The notes below the pieces were generated by a model. The model saw only the letters and a program-made list of their open reading frames with translations. It ran no database searches and had not been told where the DNA came from. Both the position numbers and the translations under genes were made by a program. 11,684 nt of DNA from Glacieibacterium sp038210595 (GTDB lineage: Bacteria; Pseudomonadota; Alphaproteobacteria; Sphingomonadales; Sphingomonadaceae), in NCBI GenBank assembly GCA_038210595.1, contig JBBQWN010000052.1, forward strand, positions 1-11,684, given 5' to 3'. Below are positions 1 through 5,997 of this stretch, piece by piece (position 1 is the first letter of the stretch; every line of letters begins with the position of its first letter).

Positions 1-1
1 G

Positions 2-685
2 CTGGCGACCGCGATGGCGTCGGCCAAGGCGATCGGCAAGGTCGCCGTCGTGGCGGGCGTCTGCCACGGCTTCATCGGCAACCGCATGCTGTCGGGCCGC
101 CAGGCGCAGGCGATGGCGCTGATCGTCGAGGGCGCGATGCCCGAGCAGGTCGACCGCGTCCTTTATGACTTCGGCTGGCCGATGGGGCCGTTCCAGATGT
201 CCGACCTCGCCGGCCTCGACATCGGCTGGTCGGCGGAGACGTCGAAGGGCGTCACCATCCGCGACCGCCTGTGCGAGGCGGGCCTGCGCGGCCAGAAGAA
301 CGGCAAGGGCTTTTACGACTATGACGCCCAGCGCAACCGCGTGCCGTCGCCCGTCGCCAACCAGATCATCCTCGCCTATGCCGCCGAGCGCGGGGTCAAC
401 CGGCGCGAGATCGGCGACGAGGAGATCCTCGAGCGCTGCCTCTACCCGATGGTCAACGAGGGCGCGAAGATCCTCGCCGAGGGCATGGCCCAGCGCGCCA
501 GCGACATCGATATCGTCTGGATCAACGGCTATGGCTGGCCGGTCTATCGCGGCGGCCCGATGTTCTGGGCGGACTCGGTCGGCCTGCCCAAGGTCGTCGA
601 GCGGCTGGAGCATTATGGCTACGAGGTCGCGCAGCTGCTGAAGCGCCTGGCGGCCGACGGCAAGTCGTTCACGGGCCAGTTCTGA
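2..685 (+). CDS. 3-hydroxyacyl-CoA dehydrogenase (FadB/FadJ-type multifunctional protein), C-terminal part, 5' truncated by window edge
   Basis: This is the C-terminal part of a fatty-acid beta-oxidation enzyme. The frame is open from base 2, so the gene begins outside the window; 227 codons are visible. The visible protein starts inside the linker after the NAD-binding domain (VAVVAGVCHGFIGNRML), the usual entry to the 3-hydroxyacyl-CoA dehydrogenase C-terminal domain. A second C-terminal domain copy follows, with the family signature GYGWPVYRGGPMFWAD near its end. Two tandem C-terminal domains are typical of FadB/FadJ-like proteins that fuse enoyl-CoA hydratase and NAD-dependent 3-hydroxyacyl-CoA dehydrogenase. 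The catalytic residues and the hydratase domain would lie upstream and cannot be checked. It is cytoplasmic. The TGA stop is closely followed by the permease gene. The family is secure; FadB versus FadJ cannot be decided here. Confidence 0.93.
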   Translation: MATAMASAKAIGKVAVVAGVCHGFIGNRMLSGRQAQAMALIVEGAMPEQVDRVLYDFGWPMGPFQMSDLAGLDIGWSAETSKGVTIRDRLCEAGLRGQKNGKGFYDYDAQRNRVPSPVANQIILAYAAERGVNRREIGDEEILERCLYPMVNEGAKILAEGMAQRASDIDIVWINGYGWPVYRGGPMFWADSVGLPKVVERLEHYGYEVAQLLKRLAADGKSFTGQF

Positions 686-702
686 GCGCCACCGGCAAGC
701 AG

Positions 703-1962
703 ATGGGCCTCGGCCTCGCCACCGCATTGGTGGCGGGGAACATGATCGGCTCGGGCATCTACCTGCTGCCGCTGACGACCGCGAGCATCGGCTCGATGAC
801 CATCCTGTCGTGGGTGGTGGTGGCGGCGGGCGCATTGCTGCTGGCACTGGTGTTCGCGCGCGTCGCGGTGCTGCGGCTGACGCCCGGCTTCACGCTCGCC
901 GACACGGTGCGGGCCGAGTTCGGTCCGTTCGCGGCGTACGTGTGGAGCATGGTCTACTGGCTGTCGGCCACGGTCGGCTGCATCGCGGTCGCGCTCGCCG
1001 CGGTCGGCTATCTGGCGTGGTTCGTGCCGGGGCTGGCGGAGCCGGGCTGGACGCTGGTCGGCACCGTCGCGGCGCTGTGGCTGATGACCGGGGCCAATCT
1101 GCTCGGCGCGCGTACGGTCGGCCGGATCGAGGCAGTGACGCTGCTGATCGGGCTGGTGCCGGTGCTGCTTGTCGCAGTGGCCGGCTGGTGGTGGTTCTCC
1201 GCCGACACGTTCAGCGCCTCATGGAACGTCAGCGGGCAGCCGATGGCGAGCGCGCTGCCGGCGTCGCTGGTGCTGGTGTTCTGGGCGTTCACCGGCTTCG
1301 AGAGCGCGGCGATGGCGAGCGCGGTGGTCGCCGACCCGAAGCGCAACGTGCCGATCGCCACCGTCGCCGGCGTGGCGATCGCCGCGGTCATCTACATCGC
1401 CGCCTGCACCGCGCTCAGCGGCATCACCCCGGCGCTCGAGATGGCGAAGCAGACCGCGCCGTTCGCGGCCGCCGTGGCGCGCGCCGTCGGCGGCATCGCG
1501 GGCGGGCTGGTCGCGGCGTGCGCGCTGATCAAGGCGACCGGTACGCTCGGCGGCTGGCTGCTCGTCGCCGCCGAGACCGGGCGCGCCGGGGCGCACGCCG
1601 GGCTGTTCCCGCGCGCGCTCTACAACGAGTTCGGTCGCCCCCCGAAGCGCGCGCTGCTGATCGTCGCGGTGGCGCTCAGCCTCCTCACCGCCGCCACCGC
1701 CGCCCCAACCATCGGCGGGCAGTTCGCGACGATCATCAACGTCTCGACGCTGTTCTGCCTGTTCGCCTATCTCGGCATCTGCTGCGTGCTGGCAAGGATC
1801 GGGAGCGCGCGCGACCGCTGGCTGGGGGCGGCGATGTTCGTGTTCACCGCGGGCGTGTGCGCGGCGAGCGAGCCGAAGCTGCTCGGGGTCAGCGTGCTGG
1901 CGGTGGTGGTGGGGGCGCTGCCGTGGGTGGTGCTCAGGCGGCAGGGGGCGGTGACGGTGTAA
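703..1962 (+). CDS. APC-superfamily amino-acid permease, AdiC/PotE-like
   Basis: An inner-membrane amino-acid/polyamine transporter or antiporter of 419 residues, close to the usual 430-450 for this group, with about 12 hydrophobic segments. TM1 carries the unwound substrate-binding motif GNMIGSGIYLLP (residues 12-23), matching the GSGIF-type motif of the APC fold. TM6 carries FWAFTGFES (193-201), followed by DPKRNVPIAT, which closely resembles the AdiC TM6 region. Substrate cannot be read from sequence; AdiC-like is a family placement, not proof of arginine/agmatine exchange. The start is uncertain. ATG 703 has no clear Shine-Dalgarno and begins almost directly at TM1. An in-frame CTG at 682 would add seven residues (SATGKQ before the ATG) and overlap the upstream TGA by 3 nt. 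The gene probably shares a transcript with the upstream dehydrogenase gene. Confidence 0.9.
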   Translation: MGLGLATALVAGNMIGSGIYLLPLTTASIGSMTILSWVVVAAGALLLALVFARVAVLRLTPGFTLADTVRAEFGPFAAYVWSMVYWLSATVGCIAVALAAVGYLAWFVPGLAEPGWTLVGTVAALWLMTGANLLGARTVGRIEAVTLLIGLVPVLLVAVAGWWWFSADTFSASWNVSGQPMASALPASLVLVFWAFTGFESAAMASAVVADPKRNVPIATVAGVAIAAVIYIAACTALSGITPALEMAKQTAPFAAAVARAVGGIAGGLVAACALIKATGTLGGWLLVAAETGRAGAHAGLFPRALYNEFGRPPKRALLIVAVALSLLTAATAAPTIGGQFATIINVSTLFCLFAYLGICCVLARIGSARDRWLGAAMFVFTAGVCAASEPKLLGVSVLAVVVGALPWVVLRRQGAVTV

Positions 1963-1969
1963 AGCTTCC

Positions 1970-2015
1970 CCCTCAGCCCACGTGAGCCGCTTCGGCGAAC
2001 GTAGAGTGGGGAGGG
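1970..2015 (+). terminator. Hairpin after the permease gene; left edge of the DUF559 cassette
   Basis: The segment can fold as CCCTC-AG-CCCAC (1970-1981) pairing with GTGGG-GAGGG (2006-2015). Inside it sits a smaller hairpin, GCCG (1986-1989), loop CTT, CGGC (1993-1996), extended by GT/AC pairs and GA/GA mismatches. Bases 2001-2005 (GTAGA) remain as a bulge. It begins 8 nt after the permease stop, where a terminator is expected. It lacks a T-tract, so intrinsic termination is an inference. Its architecture matches the hairpin at the other edge of the cassette. Confidence 0.5.
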
Positions 2016-2027
2016 TCGGGGTGGGGG
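2001..2027 (+). repeat. Left arm of a 27-base inverted repeat flanking the DUF559 gene
   Basis: This purine-rich segment starts GTAGAGTGGGGAGGG and ends GGGGTGGGGG. It is the reverse complement of 2390-2416 with a single mismatch (T2016, opposite T2401 on the plus strand). It contains four G-runs (2008-2011, 2013-2015, 2018-2021, 2023-2027) separated by loops of 1, 2 and 1 nt, a textbook G-quadruplex pattern. It lies 12 bases beyond the DUF559 stop codon. Outside the 27 bases, both arms also carry C-rich tracts ending in CCCAC, but the middle parts (the hairpin loops) differ. Confidence 0.9.
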
Positions 2028-2039
2028 CAGGCCACGGAC

Positions 2040-2396
2040 TCAGATGCCGAACCAGCTCGCGAGCGTCCCCGCGACATTGTAATTCGGGTCGACGATTTCC
2101 GCATTTGACAGCCGGAACACCCGGTAGCCCTGCCCCTCGAACCACCGGTCGCGCGCCGCATCGTAATCGACCGCTACGTCGTGCGATCGCCCGTCGGCCT
2201 CGACGATGAGGCGCGCCCGGTGCGAGGCGAAGTCCGCGATGTACCGCGACCCGAACGGTACCTGCCGCCGGAAGTGCAACCCATCGAACGGCGGCGCGCG
2301 CAGCACCCGCCACAGCGCCCGCTCGGGCGGCGTCGCCTCGCGCCGCAGCGTTTGTGCCCTGCCAATCAGCGTCGCGTCGCGCACGGACACCCCCAC
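2040..2396 (-). CDS. DUF559-domain protein (Vsr-like endonuclease fold)
   Basis: A small protein of 118 residues with a DUF559 domain, a family distantly related to very-short-patch-repair endonucleases in the PD-(D/E)XK fold. Visible family features are an N-terminal helix with PPERALWRVLRA, then FRRQVPFGSRYIADF (candidate catalytic Asp 55 in IADF), RLIVEADGRSHD (Glu66, Asp68, His72), and the C-terminal DAARDRWFEGQGYRVFRLSNAEI. The function of DUF559 proteins is not established; nuclease activity is inferred from fold relationship. Start choice: the frame is open to a GTG at 2411, but that lies inside the inverted repeat. GTG 2396 has a GGAGG (2407-2403) six bases upstream; GTGs at 2390 and 2384 are alternatives, and the last would give a protein starting VRDATLIGRA, like many relatives. 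The ribosome binding site and start therefore sit inside the right repeat arm. The gene lies alone between two convergent genes. Confidence 0.85.
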   Translation of the reverse strand: MGVSVRDATLIGRAQTLRREATPPERALWRVLRAPPFDGLHFRRQVPFGSRYIADFASHRARLIVEADGRSHDVAVDYDAARDRWFEGQGYRVFRLSNAEIVDPNYNVAGTLASWFGI

Positions 2397-2416
2397 CCCG
2401 TCCCTCCCCACTCTAC
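2390..2416 (-). repeat. Right arm of the 27-base inverted repeat, overlapping the DUF559 start and RBS
   Basis: It matches 2001-2027 as a reverse complement at 26 of 27 positions. Read on the minus strand it supplies the GGGGAGGGA purine tract that acts as the likely Shine-Dalgarno of the DUF559 gene, plus two of the candidate GTG starts. The minus strand, which has the sense of the DUF559 mRNA, carries the same four-G-run pattern as the left arm. The 5' end of that mRNA could therefore form a G-quadruplex over the start site. Confidence 0.9.
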
Positions 2417-2441
2417 CGGGCTGCGCCCGGTGGGGGGAGGG
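2402..2441 (-). terminator. Long hairpin between the FAD oxidoreductase gene and the DUF559 gene
   Basis: An inner perfect stem ACCGGGC (2415-2421) / GCCCGGT (2425-2431) with loop TGC is extended by an outer 8-bp stem CCCTCCCC (2402-2409) / GGGGAGGG (2434-2441), separated by a bulge ACTCT opposite GG. It starts 9 bases beyond the oxidoreductase stop in the minus direction, so it may terminate that transcript. There is no clear U-tract. Like the left hairpin it has an outer purine/pyrimidine stem, a TAGAG-containing bulge and an inner GC hairpin, so the two edges share a design although the inner loops differ in sequence. Confidence 0.55.
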
Positions 2442-2449
2442 GGCAGACC

Positions 2450-4060
2450 TTAAACCCGCCGCCCCCTGAAATCCTTCACGATCTCCCGCGCCGCATTATG
2501 CCCTGGCGCACCCGTCACCCCGCCCCCCGGGTGGGTGCCGCTGCCGCACATGTAGAGGCCCTTGAGCGGCCCGCGGTAATCGCCGTGGCCCAACATGGGC
2601 CGGGCGCTGAACAGCTGGTCCAGCGTCAGGCGGCCGTGGAAGATGTCGCCTGCGACCAAGCCGAACTTGCGCTCCAAATCCAAAGGCGAGTGGATCTGGC
2701 GGTGGAGGACGCTGGCCTTGAAGCCGGGGGCCCATTTGTCGAGGGCTCCGATCATGTGGTCGGCGACGGCCTCGCGCTCGTCGTCCCAGCTGCGGCCGTC
2801 CGGCAGCACCGGCGCGACCTGTTGGCAGAACAGGCTGGCGACGTGGCAGCCGGGCGGCGCCAGGCTGTCGTCGTAGAGGCTCTGGATCAGCATCTCGACG
2901 ATCGGCTCGCGCGCGACGCCCAAAGTCTTCGCGTCGAGCCAGGCGCGCTCCATGTAATCGAGCGTCGGGCCGATGATGATGCCGGCGCGCAGGTGGTCGC
3001 CGCCGTCGTCGGGCGCGCAGGTGAACTTCGGCAGCTCCGACAGCGCGACGTTCATGCGGAACACGCCCGAGCCGGAGCGGTAGCCGGCGATGCGGCGACT
3101 GAACTCCGGCGGCAGCACGGCGGGGTCGATCAGCTGCTGATAAAGCAGCTGCGGGTGGACGTTCGACACCACCGCCTTGGCGCGGATCGTCGAACCGCCG
3201 GTGGTCACCACGCCGACCGCGCGCCCCTTCTCGACGATCACCTCCGCGACGCCGTCGCCGACCCGCACGTCGACACCCGCCGCGACCGCGCTGCGGCAGA
3301 TCGCATCCGAGATCGCACCCATGCCGCCCATGGCGACGCCCCACACGCCCTTGACGCCGTTGACCTCGCCGAAGACGTGGTGGAGCAGGACGTAGGCGCT
3401 GCCCGGCTGGTAGGGCGAGGCGTAGTTGCCGACGATGCCGTCGAAGCCGAAGATCGCCTTGATCGGCGCGCTCTCGAACCAGCCGTCGAGGTAATCGCCC
3501 GCCGACTTGGCGAACAGCTCGAGCAGAGTCCGCCGCTCCTCCATGTCGAGCTTGCGCATCCGGTTGCCGAGCCGCGCTCCGGCCAGGATTTCGGGCAAGG
3601 CCTCGCGCCATGAGCCGTCGGTGACGTTGGGCGGCGTCTCCAGCACCAGGTCGCGCATCACCTCGGCGACGCTGGCGAGCTGCGCCTCATAAGCGTCGAG
3701 GCGGTCGGCGTCCTTCTGGCTGAACTTGGCGACTTCCTTGTGGGTGCGCCCCTCGCCGGTGGTCAACGAGCCGCCGTCCTCGGTCGGCAGGAAATTGGCG
3801 ACCGGGCGGTGCTTGATGACGAGGCCGTGCTTTGCCAGGTCGAGGTCGGCGATGACCTTCTTGTTGAGCAGCGACACGGTGTAGCTGGCGGACGAGTTGC
3901 GGAAGCCCGGCGCGAACTCCTCGGTCACGGCCGCGCCACCGACGATGTCGCGGCGTTCGATGACGACGGTCTTGAGCCCCGCCTTGGCCAGATAGGCGGC
4001 GCAGGTCAGGCCGTTGTGGCCGCCGCCGATGACGACGACGTCGGTGCTCGTGCTTGGCAT
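2450..4060 (-). CDS. FAD-dependent oxidoreductase, PYROXD2/phytoene-desaturase-like
   Basis: A 536-residue flavoprotein of the phytoene desaturase/amine oxidase superfamily. The N-terminus has a Rossmann dinucleotide-binding motif VVVIGGGHNGLTCAAYLAKAG (residues 8-28) followed by the acidic strand end VVIERRDIVGG. The C-terminus carries the second FAD-binding signature GLYMCGSGTHPGGGVTGAPG (about 501-520), characteristic of the PYROXD2-like branch. Length fits the family. Its substrate is unknown, and no carotenoid cluster genes accompany it, so calling it a carotenoid desaturase is not justified. The start ATG is preceded by GGGAGA at suitable spacing. It is transcribed away from the sigma-54-controlled gene at 4344 and ends against the DUF559 cassette. 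The family call is firm; the reaction is not known. Confidence 0.9.
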   Translation of the reverse strand: MPSTSTDVVVIGGGHNGLTCAAYLAKAGLKTVVIERRDIVGGAAVTEEFAPGFRNSSASYTVSLLNKKVIADLDLAKHGLVIKHRPVANFLPTEDGGSLTTGEGRTHKEVAKFSQKDADRLDAYEAQLASVAEVMRDLVLETPPNVTDGSWREALPEILAGARLGNRMRKLDMEERRTLLELFAKSAGDYLDGWFESAPIKAIFGFDGIVGNYASPYQPGSAYVLLHHVFGEVNGVKGVWGVAMGGMGAISDAICRSAVAAGVDVRVGDGVAEVIVEKGRAVGVVTTGGSTIRAKAVVSNVHPQLLYQQLIDPAVLPPEFSRRIAGYRSGSGVFRMNVALSELPKFTCAPDDGGDHLRAGIIIGPTLDYMERAWLDAKTLGVAREPIVEMLIQSLYDDSLAPPGCHVASLFCQQVAPVLPDGRSWDDEREAVADHMIGALDKWAPGFKASVLHRQIHSPLDLERKFGLVAGDIFHGRLTLDQLFSARPMLGHGDYRGPLKGLYMCGSGTHPGGGVTGAPGHNAAREIVKDFRGRRV

Positions 4061-4122
4061 CGGAAATCTCCCGCCGCGGGCTTAACCAAGGCGTCAGCGA
4101 CTGTCCACCAGCGTACGGAAGT

Positions 4123-4151
4123 GTAAAATTTACCGACAGTTAAGTGTTAAC
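4123..4151. promoter_or_regulatory. Pair of short palindromes: candidate activator (enhancer) sites
   Basis: Two AT-rich palindromes stand out in an otherwise GC-rich window: GTAAA-A-TTTAC (4123-4133) and GTTAA-GTG-TTAAC (4139-4151), with centres 17 bases apart. They lie about 110-135 bases upstream of the start point predicted from the sigma-54 promoter at 4232-4248, the usual distance for a bacterial enhancer-binding protein. They could instead serve the divergent oxidoreductase gene, whose ATG is about 65-90 bases away. The symmetry is visible; activator binding is inferred. Confidence 0.5.
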
Positions 4152-4231
4152 GTTTTGAGGCAACGGAGGCATGGAGATCATCTATCTCATTGTATTTGCG
4201 TAGTCGACGCACCCGAAACAGATTAATAAAG

Positions 4232-4248
4232 CTGGCACGATATTTGCT
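4232..4248 (+). promoter_or_regulatory. Sigma-54 (RpoN) promoter of the PEPxxWA-CTERM protein gene
   Basis: CTGGCACGATATTTGCT matches the sigma-54 consensus YTGGCACGRNNNTTGCW at every position. The -24 GG is 4234-4235 and the -12 GC is 4246-4247, with the required 10-base spacing. It predicts transcription starting near 4259, giving a leader of about 85 nt before the ATG at 4344. Sigma-54 promoters need an ATP-driven activator. In PEP-CTERM-bearing bacteria the associated PrsK/PrsR two-component pair includes a sigma-54-interacting regulator, so such a promoter here is coherent. No activator gene is in this window. Confidence 0.85.
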
Positions 4249-4294
4249 TGTTTGATGGTGGATGCGGCGGGCCGCCCGTATCCGGGGGCACGCG

Positions 4295-4326
4295 CATGGG
4301 TGCGCTGGTTCGTTCTGCGTCCCATG
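4295..4326 (+). promoter_or_regulatory. Possible 5' leader stem before the RBS
   Basis: CATGGG (4295-4300) is complementary to CCCATG (4321-4326), with 20 bases between. The stem would end six bases before the AGGAG ribosome binding site (4333-4337) in the predicted leader RNA. A role in translation or mRNA stability is possible but not shown; six base pairs can arise by chance. Confidence 0.25.
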
Positions 4327-4343
4327 AGCTTCAGGAGTTTCGA

Positions 4344-5075
4344 ATGCGTCTTTCCCACTTTGCGATCGCGCTCGCCGCGACCGCCGGCCTTGCCGTCAGC
4401 GCCCAGGCCGCCACGAACCTCGTCGTCAACGGCGGCTTCGAGCTGAGCACCAACGGCCCGAATTTCGAGTTCGACCGCGATACGCAGTTCCCTGGCTGGA
4501 CCTCGAACGGCTATAATTTCGGCTTCGCGCCGGGTACCGCCGACACCGTCGGCTCGACCACCAGCCAGTACGGCAACCTGCAGCTGTGGGGCACCAACAA
4601 CGGCGGTACGGACACCATCACGGAGAGTTCGTTCGGCGGGAACTTCATCGGCGCCGACGGCGCTTTCCAAGTTGCGCCGATCCAGCAGACGCTGACCGGC
4701 CTCGTCGTCGGCAGCCGCTACGCGGTCGAGTTCGACTGGGCGGCGGCGCAGCAGTTCGGCTTCAACGGTGCGACCACGGAGCAGTGGCTGGTCAGCCTCG
4801 GCGGCCAGACCATCGCCACGTCGGTCTATTCCAACCCCAACCACGGTTTTTCGGGCTGGATGCGTGAGCGCTTCGTGTTCACCTTCGACGGTGCCAACAA
4901 CGTGCTGTCGTTCCTCGCCGTCGGCACGCCCGAAGGCCTGCCGCCGTTCTCGCTGCTCGACGGAGTCAGCGCCGCCGCGGTGCCGGAGCCGGCGACCTGG
5001 GCGATGATGGTTGGCGGTTTCGGCCTGGTTGGCTTTGCCGCCCGCCGCCGCCGCGGCAACAGCGTCGCTGCCTAA
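4344..5075 (+). CDS. Exported PEPxxWA-CTERM sorting-domain protein
   Basis: A 243-residue secreted protein. Residues 1-22 form a signal peptide with likely cleavage after AQA (SAQA|ATN). The mature part starts with NLVVNGGFELS, a motif common in beta-sandwich, carbohydrate-binding-like surface proteins of PEP-CTERM bacteria, and is rich in Gly, Asn, Thr and Phe. The C-terminus has the PEPxxWA sorting signal: VPEPATWAMMVGGFGLVG, a short hydrophobic segment and an Arg cluster. This is the expected target of an exosortase that anchors or releases the protein at the cell envelope. The frame is open upstream to a TTG at 4248, but ATG 4344 is chosen because AGGAG (4333-4337) lies six bases before it and the signal peptide begins there. 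Expression is likely sigma-54 dependent. The ligand is unknown. No exosortase or polysaccharide gene is nearby, so the target is unlinked from its sorting machinery. Confidence 0.93.
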   Translation: MRLSHFAIALAATAGLAVSAQAATNLVVNGGFELSTNGPNFEFDRDTQFPGWTSNGYNFGFAPGTADTVGSTTSQYGNLQLWGTNNGGTDTITESSFGGNFIGADGAFQVAPIQQTLTGLVVGSRYAVEFDWAAAQQFGFNGATTEQWLVSLGGQTIATSVYSNPNHGFSGWMRERFVFTFDGANNVLSFLAVGTPEGLPPFSLLDGVSAAAVPEPATWAMMVGGFGLVGFAARRRRGNSVAA

Positions 5076-5096
5076 ACCGTAGCTGAGCGTCTAAGG

Positions 5097-5127
5097 TGCC
5101 GGGCGGGGGCGGACTCCCCGTCCGGCA
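5097..5127 (+). terminator. GC-rich hairpin after the PEPxxWA-CTERM gene
   Basis: TGCCGGGCGGGG (5097-5108) pairs with CCCCGTCCGGCA (5116-5127) over 12 positions with one G-T wobble and a 7-base loop. It lies 21 bases after the stop codon. No T-tract follows, so it may be a weak or factor-assisted terminator, or a 3'-end stabiliser. Confidence 0.6.
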
Positions 5128-5151
5128 TCGTCGTAACTGGAGGTCTGCCCC

Positions 5152-5997
5152 GTGCCTGCCGTGTCGCAGTTCGCCTTCGAGGTGTTCCGTCTCACCGTGT
5201 GGCTGGCGCTGCTGATCGCGGTGTTCGTGCCGCTGGAGCGGCTGTTCGCCTTGCGGGGCGCGAAACTGTGGCGGCCCCAGGCGGCGACCGATCTCGGCTA
5301 TTATTTTCTTTCGAGCTTCGTGCCGGCGCTCTTGCTGGGTTTGCCGATGGCGGCGGTGGCCCGGGCAGTTCATGCCGTGGTGCCCGCCGATTTCTATGAA
5401 CAGGTGGCGGCGCTGCCGCTTTGGCTGCGCATCGTCGCGGCACTCGTGGTTGGCGAGATCGGCTTCTACTGGGGCCACCGGCTGACCCATGCGCTGCCGT
5501 GGCTATGGCGTTTCCACGCCGTGCATCATTCGGCCGAGCACATGGATTTCCTGGTCAACACCCGCGCCCATCCCGTCGACATCGTGTTCACCCGGCTGTG
5601 CGGGCTGATCCCGCTTTATGTGCTGGGCCTGACGGGCGGTGGCGGCGGTGCCACGGTCGGCCCGCTGGTCATCGTCATCGGCACGTTCTGGGGCTTTTTC
5701 ATCCACGCCAACCTGCGCTGGCGGCTGGGGCCGCTCGAGTGGGTAGTGGCAACGCCCGCCTTCCACCACTGGCACCATACGCGCCGCGACCACGTCGACC
5801 GCAATTTCGCGTCGATGCTGCCGGTGCTCGACCGGCTGTTCGGGACCCACCACCTGCCGAGCGCGTGGCCGGCCGACTATGGCACCGACACCGGTGTCGG
5901 CGGCCACCTCGGCGAACAGTTGATCCGGCCGTTCAGCCGCCTCGATACAGCGCCGGGAACAGTTGCTTCAGCGCCGCCACCTTCGGCAGGTCGTTGA
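5152..5997 (+). CDS. Sterol desaturase / fatty acid hydroxylase family membrane protein
   Basis: A 281-residue inner-membrane di-iron oxidase-type protein with several hydrophobic segments. The histidine boxes are present in order: HRLTH (109-113), HAVHH (122-126) and HHWHH (205-209), with further His at 214, 233 and 234. This set defines the fatty acid hydroxylase/sterol desaturase superfamily, which uses O2 and a non-haem di-iron centre to hydroxylate or desaturate lipids. The substrate cannot be told from sequence; bacterial members act on fatty acids, carotenoids, hopanoids or other lipids. The start is GTG 5152, with GGAGG (5139-5143) eight bases before it. The last 65 bases overlap the 3' end of msrA on the opposite strand. 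The C-terminal residues after about 262 are Ala/Pro/Ser-rich and look like a non-conserved tail created by that overlap. Confidence 0.9.
   Translation: MPAVSQFAFEVFRLTVWLALLIAVFVPLERLFALRGAKLWRPQAATDLGYYFLSSFVPALLLGLPMAAVARAVHAVVPADFYEQVAALPLWLRIVAALVVGEIGFYWGHRLTHALPWLWRFHAVHHSAEHMDFLVNTRAHPVDIVFTRLCGLIPLYVLGLTGGGGGATVGPLVIVIGTFWGFFIHANLRWRLGPLEWVVATPAFHHWHHTRRDHVDRNFASMLPVLDRLFGTHHLPSAWPADYGTDTGVGGHLGEQLIRPFSRLDTAPGTVASAPPPSAGR

Noticed and set aside
810..1985. Alternative plus-strand frame of about 391 codons inside the permease gene
   Set aside because: The translation is almost entirely Arg, Gly and Ala, while the competing frame encodes a canonical APC transporter with TM1 and TM6 motifs.
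2354..3613. Long open frame (about 419 codons) on the plus strand opposite the FAD oxidoreductase gene
   Set aside because: It is antisense to a clearly conserved flavoprotein. Its translation is low-complexity Arg/Ala/Asp-rich with no recognisable domain, as expected for a shadow frame in GC-rich DNA.
4171..4203. Ten-codon frame (MEIIYLIVFA) preceded by GGAGG
   Set aside because: The GGAGG is only one base from the ATG, too close for initiation, and the frame lies upstream of the predicted sigma-54 transcript start, so it is probably not on that mRNA.
4248..4343. Upstream TTG-initiated extension of the PEPxxWA-CTERM protein
   Set aside because: It would bury the signal peptide 32 residues inside the protein and begins before the predicted transcript start; ATG 4344 has a proper AGGAG.
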